A stretch of DNA of 64,000 bases from Vibrio maritimus (GCF_021441885.1 NZ_CP090438.1:868001-932000); one strand, 5' to 3'; numbered from the stretch's first letter, positions 6,425-15,195 are shown. Notes: generated by a model from the sequence alone, not told the origin. Numbers and translations: made by a program.

Positions 6425-7348
6425 ATGTCTTTTGAATCTGCGCCCCACTCACACAATTTTTCTAGCCATAATCACCAAGGTGAGAAACGAACTTTTTATG
6501 TGCTGTTGCTCACTGTCACCACTATGGTGGTTGAAATCGTGGCGGGTACCATCTACGGCTCCATGGCACTGTTGGCTGATGGTTGGCACATGGGCACACA
6601 CGCTGCCGCTTTTTGTATCACCTTGTTTGCTTATCGCTATGCGAAGAAGCATGAGAACAACGATAGATTCTCCTTTGGCACGGGCAAGGTTAGCGTACTT
6701 GGGGGCTATACCAGTGCGATTGCGCTGGGTATTGTGGCGATTATGATGATCGTCGAATCGGTGCACCGATTGTTCAATCCACAGCCGATTCATTTCAATG
6801 AAGCTATTATCGTCGCCTTTATTGGTCTGGCCGTGAATGTTGCGAGTATGTTTTTGCTGGGGGATCACCACCATCACGACCACCATCATCATGACCATGG
6901 GCATTCACATGATCACGGACATGCACACCATCATCACGACCACAACCTAAGAGCTGCTTACCTGCACGTTTTAGCGGACGCGTTGACCTCTGTGCTTGCC
7001 ATTGGTGCTTTGATTCTGGGTAAGCTCTATGGATGGAATTGGCTAGATGCATTTATGGGGATCGTTGGCGCCCTGGTTATTGGTAAATGGACGCTAAATC
7101 TCCTAAAACAAACCAGCCCTATTTTGCTCGACGAAAGCATAGAGGAAACGTATCGAGCAGAAATTCGTGAAGAGCTTGCGCCCTTTGCTGAAGTAGCTGA
7201 TTTGCATATCTGGAGAGTGAGTGGTCATCACTATGCGGCGGCGATTACCTTGGTGTCTAAGGACACGCTTTCTTTGCAGGCGTTCAAACAAAAGCTGAGC
7301 AAGTTTGATAAGATAAGTCATCTCACATTAGAAGTACGTTCGACTTAA
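6425..7348 (+). CDS. dmeF: CDF family metal efflux transporter (DmeF-like)
   Basis: A cation diffusion facilitator that exports divalent metal (Co2+/Ni2+ in known DmeF proteins) from the cytoplasm in exchange for protons. It has six membrane helices, the helix-2 site A-D-G-W-H-M-G-T-H and the helix-5 site H-V-L-A-D-A-L-T. A very His-rich loop of about 26 residues between helices 4 and 5 holds 18 His. The C-terminal cytoplasmic domain includes D-L-H-I-W-R-V-S-G-H, typical of DmeF/CzcD relatives. ATG 6425 is preferred over the GTG nine bases earlier because similarity begins M-S-F and GTG overlaps the operator. The stop overlaps the marR start by one base, so they are translated together. Metal specificity is inferred. 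Confidence 0.88.
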   Translation: MSFESAPHSHNFSSHNHQGEKRTFYVLLLTVTTMVVEIVAGTIYGSMALLADGWHMGTHAAAFCITLFAYRYAKKHENNDRFSFGTGKVSVLGGYTSAIALGIVAIMMIVESVHRLFNPQPIHFNEAIIVAFIGLAVNVASMFLLGDHHHHDHHHHDHGHSHDHGHAHHHHDHNLRAAYLHVLADALTSVLAIGALILGKLYGWNWLDAFMGIVGALVIGKWTLNLLKQTSPILLDESIEETYRAEIREELAPFAEVADLHIWRVSGHHYAAAITLVSKDTLSLQAFKQKLSKFDKISHLTLEVRST

Positions 7349-7764
7349 TGCAGAATCTAGAAACGTTAAACCAGTTACTGACCGAGTTTTACGACAAGAT
7401 GTCGTCTTGGGAGCAGTCTGTCGTCAAAGAGACCGGCTATTCATTGGCTCAAGTACACACCATAGAGGTTTTGGGTGTTCATGGCGCCATGCGAATGAAA
7501 GAGCTCGCTGATAAACTGGGAATAACCACCGGTACCTTGACGGTGCAGGTCGATAAGCTAGTGGCTGCAAAATTGATGGAACGTTTCCCTCATCCGAACG
7601 ATCGCCGTGCAATTGTGGTTGGGTTGACAGAGGCGGGGCAAGCAATTCACCGTCACCACAACCAATTACACCTCGACTTAGTTAAAGACATCACTCGACA
7701 TTTTGATGAGGGGCAAGAAGCTTTACTTATCTCATGTCTATCGAAGATGAATCGCGAGTTCTAA
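7348..7764 (+). CDS. MarR family transcriptional regulator
   Basis: A 138-residue winged-helix protein. The DNA-binding core is visible: M-R-M-K-E-L-A-D-K-L-G-I-T-T-G-T-L-T-V-Q-V-D-K-L (helices 3-4, about 49-72) and the wing P-N-D-R-R-A-I-V-V-G-L-T, with the conserved Asp-Arg pair. Helices at both ends form the dimer. Its ATG overlaps the stop of the metal exporter, so the exporter and regulator form one operon, presumably repressed through the palindromes upstream of the exporter. Nothing in the sequence shows the ligand; a metal is the natural guess from context. Confidence 0.9.
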   Translation: MQNLETLNQLLTEFYDKMSSWEQSVVKETGYSLAQVHTIEVLGVHGAMRMKELADKLGITTGTLTVQVDKLVAAKLMERFPHPNDRRAIVVGLTEAGQAIHRHHNQLHLDLVKDITRHFDEGQEALLISCLSKMNREF

Positions 7765-7848
7765 TCGGATTTAGAGTCGTTAAATTCTCATTGCTTTTTT
7801 AGGCGCTTGGCAGTACATATAGGCAGATCCCACTACTAGGCTTTGTGT

Positions 7849-8223
7849 GTGAAGCGACCGATAAAGCTCGTCCCATTCCTGCTGACTTTGCTAACGATGC
7901 TGCTATTGAGCGGCGTCGCAGAGTCTATTGGTGAGACTCCACACTTTTACCAGCCTTCAGTGGTGAATCCAGAGCGGGTTCCTGACCTTGCCAATGACCA
8001 TCAACTACTGCGTCTGTCAACGTGGCGATTGCCACCACAAAAACCTCAGGCTGGACCTCAAGACCCTCTGCCTTGGCTGATGTTGGTGCTCTCCTTGAGC
8101 TCATGGTTTGTGTTTGCGCTTTCAAGAAGGGCGCTCCCGCGAAGCTACCTGGCTTTCGCTCATCCTCGACTCGGCGGCTGGCACGAGTCCAACCTTCAGT
8201 TTCGCTTTATTCACTCTCGATAG
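7849..8223 (+). CDS. hypothetical protein with two hydrophobic segments
   Basis: A reading frame of about 124 codons from GTG 7849 (AGG eight bases upstream; a TTG at 7843 is also in frame). An N-terminal hydrophobic segment V-P-F-L-L-T-L-L-T-M-L-L-L-S-G-V could be a signal peptide or anchor. A polar Pro-rich middle follows, then a second hydrophobic segment (L-P-W-L-M-L-V-L-S-L-S-S-W-F-V-F-A-L-S). The C-terminus is basic and aromatic. I do not recognise a family. Another frame is also open in part of this stretch, so the coding call is moderate; the hydrophobic pattern favours this one. It precedes dedA by 66 bases. Confidence 0.5.
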   Translation: MKRPIKLVPFLLTLLTMLLLSGVAESIGETPHFYQPSVVNPERVPDLANDHQLLRLSTWRLPPQKPQAGPQDPLPWLMLVLSLSSWFVFALSRRALPRSYLAFAHPRLGGWHESNLQFRFIHSR

Positions 8224-8289
8224 TTCTCAACTTAAACGTTTCATCGATTCATCTCGTTTCGTTTTTTAGTAACTATGTTGGGAGTAACT

Positions 8290-8982
8290 ATGCTGGGAGT
8301 AGCTATGCTTGATGCGACCCAAGACGTCTTGATTGCCATTTGGAATCAAGACTTTGACGCGTTGCTGTCGCCTGGTAGCGCGGTACTGATTTATATCTTA
8401 GTGACCCTATTTATTGGTCTTGAAAGCAGTTTTTTGCCAGCTGCACCATTGCCTTGTGACAGTATCGTTGTGTTGGTGGGAACCTTATCTGCCGTCGGGG
8501 TTCTTAACCCTTTTCTCGCATTTGCGCTGCTCATCATCGCCGCCTCCGTGGGCAGTTGGCTCGCCTATTTGCAGGGACGTTGGCTTAACAAGCTTCCCGT
8601 TGTTCGAGGCTGGCTGATGAAAGTGCCTGAAAGCAATATGCGCCTAGTCGATAACCTTTTGGGTCGCCATGGGCTAATTGCGCTATTCGTTGCCAGATTT
8701 GTCCCGGGAGTTCGCTCACTGGTGCCTATGGTAATGGGGATTCGTCTGCACCAAGTTCAGCGCTTTCACTACTTTGCTTGGTGTAGTGCCACGCTATGGA
8801 TTGCATTACTAGCGGGCGTAGGATTCGTCTTACCTTCATTGCCAGATACCGTGAGTAGAGTCGCGACGATGGTACTGATGGCAGCACCTATTGTGACCCT
8901 GTGCGCCGCTATCATCACCTTTGTTACTTGGCGTTTGCGCCGCGTTATTTCAGGTTATCGAAATAGCCTAAAAAAATCCTAA
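8290..8982 (+). CDS. DedA family inner-membrane protein
   Basis: A polytopic protein of about 230 residues with the DedA/SNARE-associated domain: F-I-G-L-E-S-S-F-L-P-A-A-P-L-P-C-D near residue 50, G-S-W-L-A-Y-L-Q-G-R, R-H-G-L-I-A-L-F-V-A-R-F-V-P-G-V-R and P-M-V-M-G-I. The R-F-x-P-x-x-R motif belongs to the re-entrant loops of this family, whose members act in phospholipid or undecaprenyl-phosphate translocation and envelope homeostasis. The start is ambiguous: ATGs at 8275, 8290 and 8305 lie inside a 15-base in-frame repeat, and the last two each have GGAG five bases upstream. It may be co-transcribed with the hypothetical gene before it. Confidence 0.88.
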   Translation: MLGVAMLDATQDVLIAIWNQDFDALLSPGSAVLIYILVTLFIGLESSFLPAAPLPCDSIVVLVGTLSAVGVLNPFLAFALLIIAASVGSWLAYLQGRWLNKLPVVRGWLMKVPESNMRLVDNLLGRHGLIALFVARFVPGVRSLVPMVMGIRLHQVQRFHYFAWCSATLWIALLAGVGFVLPSLPDTVSRVATMVLMAAPIVTLCAAIITFVTWRLRRVISGYRNSLKKS

Positions 8983-9064
8983 CCAGATGCGCCTTTCTGC
9001 GCTAATTACCCATGACATTTGTAGAGATGAGCAGCGTCTTAATGGCGTTGCTCGTTAGATTCGT

Positions 9065-10150
9065 ATGCTAAAAGCTCTTAACACTCCAAAAATCGACGTC
9101 CTCATCTTGTTGGCGATCGTCACTATCATGCTGCTTGGTTCACTCACTATCTGGAGTGCCAGCGGTTATAGCGAAGCCACCATGACCAACCATCTCATGC
9201 GCTGTGGAATATCCATCTTGTGTGTTGTGATCATGGCGTCGATTCCTGCACGGCAGTATCGCCGCGTGTCTCCTTACCTCTATCTGCTTACCATTCTTCT
9301 ACTGATTGGCGTAGTCCTTGCTGGAGACAGCAGTAACGGCTCTCAGCGCTGGTTGAGTATTGCGGGATTTCGTTTTCAACCATCAGAGTTGGTGAAACTG
9401 GCCATTCCCATGATGGTGGCTTGGTTTATACAGCAAGAAGGGACGCGACCAACCGGGATTAGGCTACTCGTCGCTATTTTGATGACCGCCATACCAGCGG
9501 GCTTGATATTTGTTCAGCCTGATCTCGATGGAGCAATCTTCGGCATCATATACATGCTATTTGTGCTCTATTTCGCAGGCATGAGCTGGAAGATCATTGG
9601 TGGCTTTGCTGCCCTTGTTGCCACTTCGATACCGTTGCTGTGGTTTTTTGTGATTGAGGCTTATCAGAAGAAGCGCATCATACAGTTTCTTAACCCGCAA
9701 AGTGACCCACTGGGCTCTGGTTATCAGATCATTCAGTCACATATTGCGATTGGATCTGGAGGCGTGACAGGGAAAGGCTGGATGAATGCCACTCAAAGTT
9801 CGCTCGGCTTCATTCCAGAGAGCCACACTGATTTTATCTTCTCTGCTTATGCGGAAGAGTGGGGGTTTCTTGGTTGTGTATTGCTGCTGTCGCTTTATCT
9901 ATTTATCACCTTGAGAGCACTTTGGCTCGCCTGTCATTGTCATCACGCCTATAGCCGACTGGTGTGCGGGTCATTGGCGCTGAGTTTCTTTTTATATGCC
10001 TTTATCAATACAGGGATGGTTAGCGGATTGTTGCCAGTCATGGGAAGTCCATTGCCATTTTTCAGCTATGGTGGCACCGCGATGATCACCCAAGGCGTCT
10101 GCTTTGGCATCATTATGTCATTGTGCCGAGCATCGTCGCGTTATGAGTAG
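9065..10150 (+). CDS. RodA/FtsW family (SEDS) protein, orphan RodA paralogue
   Basis: A 361-residue SEDS protein with about ten membrane helices. RodA-type motifs are present: G-S-Q-R-W-L-S-I-A-G-F-R-F-Q-P-S-E-L-V-K-L (about 97-117), Q-P-D-L-D-G, G-S-G-Y-Q-I-I-Q-S, G-K-G-W, F-I-P-E-S-H-T-D-F-I-F and the C-terminal L-P-F-F-S-Y-G-G-T. Such proteins polymerise lipid II into glycan strands with a partner class B penicillin-binding protein. No pbp2/mrdA or dacA gene is adjacent, unlike the standard rod operon, so this is likely a second copy. Small departures such as P-D-L-D-G (usually P-D-L-G-T) are noted. It is in the same direction as dedA, 82 bases after it. Confidence 0.85.
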   Translation: MLKALNTPKIDVLILLAIVTIMLLGSLTIWSASGYSEATMTNHLMRCGISILCVVIMASIPARQYRRVSPYLYLLTILLLIGVVLAGDSSNGSQRWLSIAGFRFQPSELVKLAIPMMVAWFIQQEGTRPTGIRLLVAILMTAIPAGLIFVQPDLDGAIFGIIYMLFVLYFAGMSWKIIGGFAALVATSIPLLWFFVIEAYQKKRIIQFLNPQSDPLGSGYQIIQSHIAIGSGGVTGKGWMNATQSSLGFIPESHTDFIFSAYAEEWGFLGCVLLLSLYLFITLRALWLACHCHHAYSRLVCGSLALSFFLYAFINTGMVSGLLPVMGSPLPFFSYGGTAMITQGVCFGIIMSLCRASSRYE

Positions 10151-10155
10151 TTGGC

Positions 10156-10536
10156 TTAGTCGTAAGCACCCTTACCATATTGCTCGATGAAGAACTGGTA
10201 GTCTAAGTAAGCTTTTCGTACTCGTTCAGGAATGGTTTTCTCATAGACACGGGCATCGTCGATTTTTGCCATGGACCAGCCTTGAAATATGGGCTCCTCA
10301 TAGCAGTTCATGGCTTCGTCACGGGGTTTGGCTAGAAGAATTCGACGGATGTTTTGTACATGATACCAAGGTGAGCTTTTGCCTCGAAAGTGATTGAGGA
10401 TTGGGTACTGGATGAGAAAAACCTCACAAGAGACAAGCTGAGCCAGCAAACATTCAGCGCTGTCTCTTTCCTCTTCAGGGTAATACTTTACGACCTTATT
10501 AAGTTCCCGATTGCATTGTTCGATCAAGTTGCTCAA
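10156..10536 (-). CDS. hypothetical protein
   Basis: A 126-residue soluble protein, convergent with the RodA-like gene and ending five bases from its stop. The start is TTG at 10536, supported by a GAGG ribosome site six bases upstream. The composition is ordinary for a cytoplasmic alpha-helical protein, with aromatic clusters such as S-P-W-Y-H-V-Q-N-I and Y-L-D-Y-Q-F-F-I-E-Q-Y. No signal peptide, membrane helix or known motif is seen, and I do not recognise the family. Confidence 0.6.
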   Translation of the reverse strand: MSNLIEQCNRELNKVVKYYPEEERDSAECLLAQLVSCEVFLIQYPILNHFRGKSSPWYHVQNIRRILLAKPRDEAMNCYEEPIFQGWSMAKIDDARVYEKTIPERVRKAYLDYQFFIEQYGKGAYD

Positions 10537-10765
10537 ATAGTACCTCTAGCATCAAAACATTAAGCCCGTTTTAAACGGAAAATTCGCACGCTTACACAAT
10601 ACACATTAAGACATGGTAAGGCTTATCGCCAGTTCTGTACCTTTTCGTTTTTATTGAAAAGTAATATTGGAGGACTCAACCCATCACTGTGCATTGGTTG
10701 GTTTTGCACAAGATTCATACAATCCACCTCGACTTCACAATACTGTTCTATCGAGGTAACTAACA

Positions 10766-11947
10766 ATGACAACTTCAACACTAACACTGCTTAATCAATT
10801 TGAAGACGGCAAAATTTTTGAAACTAACGAAGAGATGCTTTACGTCCTTCAACTGCAAGGCAGTTGGTTTGAGATGGGCCGCCAATATGGCGCACTGGCG
10901 AAAGATCACATGGAGGCGATGTACCAAAAAATCGTTCAACCAGAAATCAATCACGGCTTGATCACTCAAGCTGACGCATTTGAGCTGTTTGGTACTCGTA
11001 TCTTTAACGCTCTTTCACTGCGTCGTAAGCAATATTTCCAAGGTGTAGCCGACGGTGCCGGCTGGCCTGTTGAGAAAGTGGTCGTGCTAGACCAAAGCGG
11101 TCCGATGGCTATCTACTTGGGTAAACTGCACTCTTTCTCTGGTTGCTCATCGTTGGCGACATGGGGCGAAAACACTAAAGATGGTCACGCTCTTGTCGGA
11201 CGCAATATGGACTGGGCTGAGCTATTTCTTGATTTCCCAATCTACACGACTGTTTATAACCCAACGGATGGTTCAAACGGTATCGTGAACGTGAGCTGGC
11301 CAGGTTGGCAGTGGCTAGTAACAGGTTTCAATGACAAAGGCGTTTACACCGACCTGCATGATGGTACGTCAATGGGCGGTAACATTGTCTCTATCGAAAA
11401 ACCTTCATTCTTGAACTCTGTGTTCGACTATATGGCAGAGTCTGACTCAATCGAAGCTCTGAGCGCTCGTTTTCAAGCCTCTCGTACTGATGTGGCCGCT
11501 ATCTGGATGCTTGCTGATCAACAAGGTAAAGCGTGTGCTTATGAGAACACCATTCAAGAGAACCGCCTGCGCTCTGCAGACAAAGATGCAAGCTCGTTTG
11601 TGACAGTGAACACCTTCCTAAACCCAGATTGGGGTCTAGGTAAACGTGAAACACAAAGCTTCTCACTAAAACGTTTTGACAACCTCAATGCGCGTCACGA
11701 TGAAAAAGCAGGTCAGCTGGATACACAACAAATGCGTGATATCTTCGACCTAACGCTATACAACGAAGACGGCAGCTTTAAAGAAAACGGTGGTGTAACC
11801 AAACCAACTAACCAAGATGTGGATCTCACCAACTACCAAATCGTAGCAGACCTAAATGAGCTTCAATTGTGGGTCAAACTACCAGCGCTAGGTGTAGAGA
11901 GTGATTGGGCACATGTTGATGTTAAGTCACTGTTTGTAAATAAGTAA
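10766..11947 (+). CDS. C45-type acyltransferase / linear amide hydrolase
   Basis: A 393-residue Ntn-hydrolase-like protein. The key block is S-G-C-S-S-L-A-T-W at residues 125-133, followed by D-G-H-A-L-V-G-R-N-M-D-W (139-150). In the peptidase C45 (acyl-CoA:6-aminopenicillanic acid acyltransferase-like) and choloylglycine-hydrolase relatives, the Cys of this block becomes the N-terminal nucleophile after self-cleavage, and the N-M-D-W block lies in the active site. Cys127 is the expected nucleophile. An upstream G-x-x-x-E-M-G-R-Q-Y-G matches the usual N-terminal part of C45 proteins. No signal peptide is seen. The substrate is unknown: linear amides, peptides or acyl-homoserine-like compounds are all possible. 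The start ATG 10766 has GAGG upstream. It is monocistronic. Confidence 0.8.
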   Translation: MTTSTLTLLNQFEDGKIFETNEEMLYVLQLQGSWFEMGRQYGALAKDHMEAMYQKIVQPEINHGLITQADAFELFGTRIFNALSLRRKQYFQGVADGAGWPVEKVVVLDQSGPMAIYLGKLHSFSGCSSLATWGENTKDGHALVGRNMDWAELFLDFPIYTTVYNPTDGSNGIVNVSWPGWQWLVTGFNDKGVYTDLHDGTSMGGNIVSIEKPSFLNSVFDYMAESDSIEALSARFQASRTDVAAIWMLADQQGKACAYENTIQENRLRSADKDASSFVTVNTFLNPDWGLGKRETQSFSLKRFDNLNARHDEKAGQLDTQQMRDIFDLTLYNEDGSFKENGGVTKPTNQDVDLTNYQIVADLNELQLWVKLPALGVESDWAHVDVKSLFVNK

Positions 11948-11994
11948 CAGCGTGTCTAGTCACTTACTCTTAGTGATGACTAGTAGGTAAAATG

Positions 11995-12025
11995 TATCGC
12001 CTCTGTTCTATGCCGTGAGGCGATA
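11995..12025. terminator. hairpin between the C45 gene and the convergent outer-membrane gene
   Basis: The stem TATCGCCTC / GAGGCGATA (nine perfect pairs, thirteen-base loop) lies 48 bases beyond the C45 gene stop and 48 bases from the end of the convergent gene. No long T-tract is seen on either side. Confidence 0.5.
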
Positions 12026-12072
12026 CTTATAGTATTCAATACATGCTCAATGAACTGAGTTTATATTAACGA

Positions 12073-12636
12073 TTAAAAGTTATACCTGATACCTACAAAT
12101 GGACCAGAAGATCGAACGTCCACATTTTGAATTTTCGAACTGATGTCTTTAAGGCCAAATGCGACGTCTAGATTGTCGATTTGGTAGCCTGCTTCAACCC
12201 CAATTTGGTACCCGACAGCATCGTTCTTAACACCAAAATCGAAATGATGGTTTTTAACGTCAAGAGCGACATCACCAATACCAAACATGCCGCCAATATA
12301 AAAGTTGCTGTCAGCAATATAGTACTTTGGCTTCGCGCTAATGAAAAAAGCATCTGCCTTACTTGTTGATATATCTTTGTACTTATATTCACCGACAGAT
12401 GAGTACTGGGCTTCTAGGCCAAGTCCGAACTTTTCAGAAATAGCAAACTCATAGCCACCAATGAACTCAAAATTTAAGCGATTAGTAGCGTCGATTTTGA
12501 CTCCTAGAGGAGAAATGTAGTTTTCGTTAGCAACTGGAATGTTACCACCGATGTAAAATCCTGGTTTTGCAAACGCACTCGTTGATATTGTTGCAGTAAG
12601 TAGTGATAAGAATAAGGTATTGGTAGTTTTAGACAT
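12073..12636 (-). CDS. small outer-membrane beta-barrel protein
   Basis: A 187-residue exported protein. The signal peptide ends at S-A-F-A (residues 20-23), the mature protein begins K-P-G-F-Y-I-G-G-N, and the last residues are V-G-I-R-Y-N-F. Alternating strands such as F-Y-I-G-G-M-F-G-I-G-D-V and Y-Q-I-G-V-E-A-G-Y-Q-I plus the terminal aromatic residue are typical of an eight-stranded OmpA/OmpX-type barrel recognised by the BAM complex. Its nearest kin by pattern are the outer-membrane beta-barrel domain proteins of Vibrio (AcfA-like). The role is unknown. It is transcribed alone leftwards. Confidence 0.8.
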   Translation of the reverse strand: MSKTTNTLFLSLLTATISTSAFAKPGFYIGGNIPVANENYISPLGVKIDATNRLNFEFIGGYEFAISEKFGLGLEAQYSSVGEYKYKDISTSKADAFFISAKPKYYIADSNFYIGGMFGIGDVALDVKNHHFDFGVKNDAVGYQIGVEAGYQIDNLDVAFGLKDISSKIQNVDVRSSGPFVGIRYNF

Positions 12637-13009
12637 GATTACTCTGTGCTTGATACTGCGGCTAGTACCGCTTTATTTTGTGGCGGGGGATGCTAGCAAT
12701 GAGTGTTTAATACAGCAAAACGGTTTGTGCTCAATATGGTAGCTATCTATATGAAAAGGAGCGCGAAATCTTGCTTATTCGAATACGATGGCTTCGAACA
12801 CTTTGAAATATCAGTAAATCTAAGTACTGGCAGGGCATAAAGTAAGTACTGATATAGGTTTGAGTGCATATGATGTGAGGGGTGTTATGGTTTGATGAAA
12901 TGGGAAGTGAAAAGAGAGGGAGTTAGCATTCTTATAAAATCACTAAGAAAATGAGCTTGAACTGTGAGAAGCTAATCCAGTCTATCGGTTGAGTTAAACA
13001 GGATATTTA
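12637..13009. other. 373-base gap; one long inverted repeat
   Basis: No credible gene is seen. ATATCAGTA (12808-12816) and TACTGATAT (12847-12855) form a nine-base inverted repeat with AAGTACTG words inside; it could be a weak terminator or an operator. The promoters of the leftward barrel gene and the rightward lysR gene must lie here. Confidence 0.4.
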
Positions 13010-13951
13010 ATGCACCACCTCAATATTCGTTCGCTTGAATACTTAAATGCGGTTTCCAAGTATGGGTCATTGCGAAAGGCGTCAAAGATGCTCAACGTCG
13101 ATCCAGCAGCAGTGAGTAGAATGTTGAGTCAGCTCGAGGTGCAAGTCGAGGTGAAAGTGTGGGAAAGAAATAGCCGGCAATCCTACCTGACCGAAGCCGG
13201 TAAAGAGCTATTAGAATATTACCAATCTATCGTGAGAGGCGAGGCAGCGGTGCTTTCTCGGCTCACTAAGCTAAAAAACTTGACGGGTGGTAGCGTTAGC
13301 ATTGCGATTGGAGAGGGGTTTATTACCAATTTGGTATCGACACCAATGCAGACGTTTATGGCTCGCTATCCCGATATCAACCTGTCGATAGAAATTGCGG
13401 GAGCGCTGGATGCCGTCAAGATGCTGGAAGACCAGCAGATAGATTTTGCTATTACCTACGCCTCTGCACCTCACTCTAAACTTCATTCGCATGTAGAGCG
13501 CAGCCATCCATTAGAGTTGATCGTCCCTAAGGGACACTTTCTTACTATGAATACCTCACCTGCAACCTTGCAAGACCTGCAAGATGTTTCTCTGGCATTG
13601 ATAGACAATTCAACAGGCATGGGCAGGTTGGTAAAACATGCAGAGCAAATTTCCCATTTAACACTTAAGCCAAAACTTCAAACCAATTCAGTGACGGCGT
13701 TGACCAACTTTGTTGTCGCTGGGCTCGGCGTTACTTTCATGCCTAAGCTGACCGTCATCGACGAGATAGAAGCGGGAACCATTGAAATTGTAGATACCGA
13801 ACTGGGTATGCTTCCAAAAGCGACGGTAAAAGTGCTTTCACTCAAGGGGAGAGAGCTCAGCCCGCAGGCTAAGACCCTACTTGAGTTCTTAATGGAAAAT
13901 ACCGCGTTTCTCCGTTTTGACGCGCATACTGTTCCGATGCAAACCCGATAG
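13010..13951 (+). CDS. LysR family transcriptional regulator of the TRAP/dipeptidase locus
   Basis: A 313-residue LysR-type protein: N-terminal helix-turn-helix (I-R-S-L-E-Y-L-N-A-V-S-K-Y-G-S-L-R-K-A, then V-D-P-A-A-V-S-R-M-L-S-Q-L-E at about 27-40), linker helix, and a substrate-binding domain from about 90 (G-S-V-S-I-A-I-G-E-G-F). It differs from many LysR genes in pointing the same way as the genes it likely controls, which start 227 bases downstream. The genes after it (TRAP transporter, D-Ala-D-Ala dipeptidase, D-amino acid dehydrogenase) suggest a D-amino acid or dipeptide inducer; this is inference. Confidence 0.92.
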   Translation: MHHLNIRSLEYLNAVSKYGSLRKASKMLNVDPAAVSRMLSQLEVQVEVKVWERNSRQSYLTEAGKELLEYYQSIVRGEAAVLSRLTKLKNLTGGSVSIAIGEGFITNLVSTPMQTFMARYPDINLSIEIAGALDAVKMLEDQQIDFAITYASAPHSKLHSHVERSHPLELIVPKGHFLTMNTSPATLQDLQDVSLALIDNSTGMGRLVKHAEQISHLTLKPKLQTNSVTALTNFVVAGLGVTFMPKLTVIDEIEAGTIEIVDTELGMLPKATVKVLSLKGRELSPQAKTLLEFLMENTAFLRFDAHTVPMQTR

Positions 13952-14178
13952 TGGGTTCTACAGGCTGCGTCCAAAACATATCGTCTTAATCTTAACTTAT
14001 TGTTATCGCTATAGGTTCTCACGAGATACTGAGATAGAAATCACGATTCTCTCTTTTGTTGCCTCTAAATTACCTTAATTGACAAAATGTCAACACTTCC
14101 TATCTTGTTAAGTCAACGCACACTCCGTAATGTGAATTGTGAGTTATTAATATGTTAAATAACATGGAGATGGTGTTG

Positions 14179-15195
14179 ATGAATATGGTTCGTAAAGGAA
14201 AAGCTTTTAAACTGTCCGCGCTGGCGTTGGTTGGGGTATTTGGGATGTCTGGTCTCGTTCAGGCTCAGTCTATCAACCTAAGTTATAACGGTGCACCAGA
14301 TGCAGATAAAAACGCGGTGCACTTATTTGCTTCTAACTTAAAGTCCATTGTCGAGAAGAACTCGAACGGCGAAATAGAATTAAAGCTTTATCCAAATAGT
14401 ATTTTAGGTGAGGAACAAGAGCGTATGGAGCAAGTGATTAATTCTCCTAGCCTTAACATCGCATCTTTTGGAGGCATTTCGCCGATTTTCCCAGAAATAT
14501 TTGTCAGCTCCATCCCATTTATGTTCACCGATTTTGACATGGCACGTAAGTTCTTCGATGAGGGGGATTACTGGAAAAAAGCGCAAACTGAGTTCTATCA
14601 GAGAAACAACGCACACCTTCTTGCTGTCGTGGAAGAGGGGGGCTTTCTTGCCTTCACTAACAACAAGCGTGAGATTCGTACGCCGGATGACTTTAAAGGT
14701 TTGAAGTTTAGAGCGATGGACAAGAGCCAAGTGGCATTATACGAATCGTTTGGCGCGTCCGGTACGCCAATTCCATGGACCGAAGTTTATATGGCGCTCA
14801 AAATGGGTGTTGCTGACGGTCAAATGAACCCACCTATGTACATCATCATGGGTAGCTTGAATGAAGTTCAGCAATACCTAACGCTGGCGAATGTTCAGTA
14901 TTCAGACCAGTTCTTAGTTGCCAACGACAACTTAATGAAAAATCTTACCGACAAGCAACGTGAGATCTTACTCAATGCAGTCAAAGAGGCGAATACACTC
15001 AATAGAGAGTCGGTTCAGTCTCAAGTTGAAAACAGAATCGATTACTTATCTAAAAATGGTATGAAGGTTTACCAGCCAACGGAAGAAGAAATTGCCCAGT
15101 TTAGAGACGCATCAAAAGAGTCTTATATCAGTTGGTTAGAAACTCAAGGCATCGATAAGAGCTGGGTAGACCTAGCGATGAAAGATATTAAATAG
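14179..15195 (+). CDS. TRAP transporter substrate-binding protein (DctP family)
   Basis: The periplasmic receptor of a TRAP transporter. A signal peptide with basic start (M-N-M-V-R-K-G-K) and cut near V-Q-A precedes a DctP fold: Y-N-G-A-P-D-A-D-K-N-A, L-Y-P-N-S-I-L-G-E-E-Q-E-R, I-R-T-P-D-D-F-K-G-L-K-F-R-A-M (the Arg that usually binds the substrate carboxylate) and G-T-P-I-P-W-T-E-V-Y-M-A-L-K-M-G-V-A-D-G-Q. The start ATG 14179 is chosen because GGAG lies nine bases upstream; in-frame ATGs at 14152 and 14164 lack this. The ligand is likely a carboxylate such as a D-amino acid or D-Ala-D-Ala, judged only from the downstream enzymes. Confidence 0.93.
   Translation: MNMVRKGKAFKLSALALVGVFGMSGLVQAQSINLSYNGAPDADKNAVHLFASNLKSIVEKNSNGEIELKLYPNSILGEEQERMEQVINSPSLNIASFGGISPIFPEIFVSSIPFMFTDFDMARKFFDEGDYWKKAQTEFYQRNNAHLLAVVEEGGFLAFTNNKREIRTPDDFKGLKFRAMDKSQVALYESFGASGTPIPWTEVYMALKMGVADGQMNPPMYIIMGSLNEVQQYLTLANVQYSDQFLVANDNLMKNLTDKQREILLNAVKEANTLNRESVQSQVENRIDYLSKNGMKVYQPTEEEIAQFRDASKESYISWLETQGIDKSWVDLAMKDIK

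Noticed and set aside
6336..6746. 136-codon + frame overlapping the start of dmeF
   Set aside because: It crosses the operator and lies out of frame inside dmeF, whose CDF motifs are unmistakable.
8022..8312. 96-codon + frame overlapping the hypothetical gene and the dedA start
   Set aside because: It has no hydrophobic or domain pattern, ends in the dedA repeat region, and conflicts with the better frame at 7849-8223.
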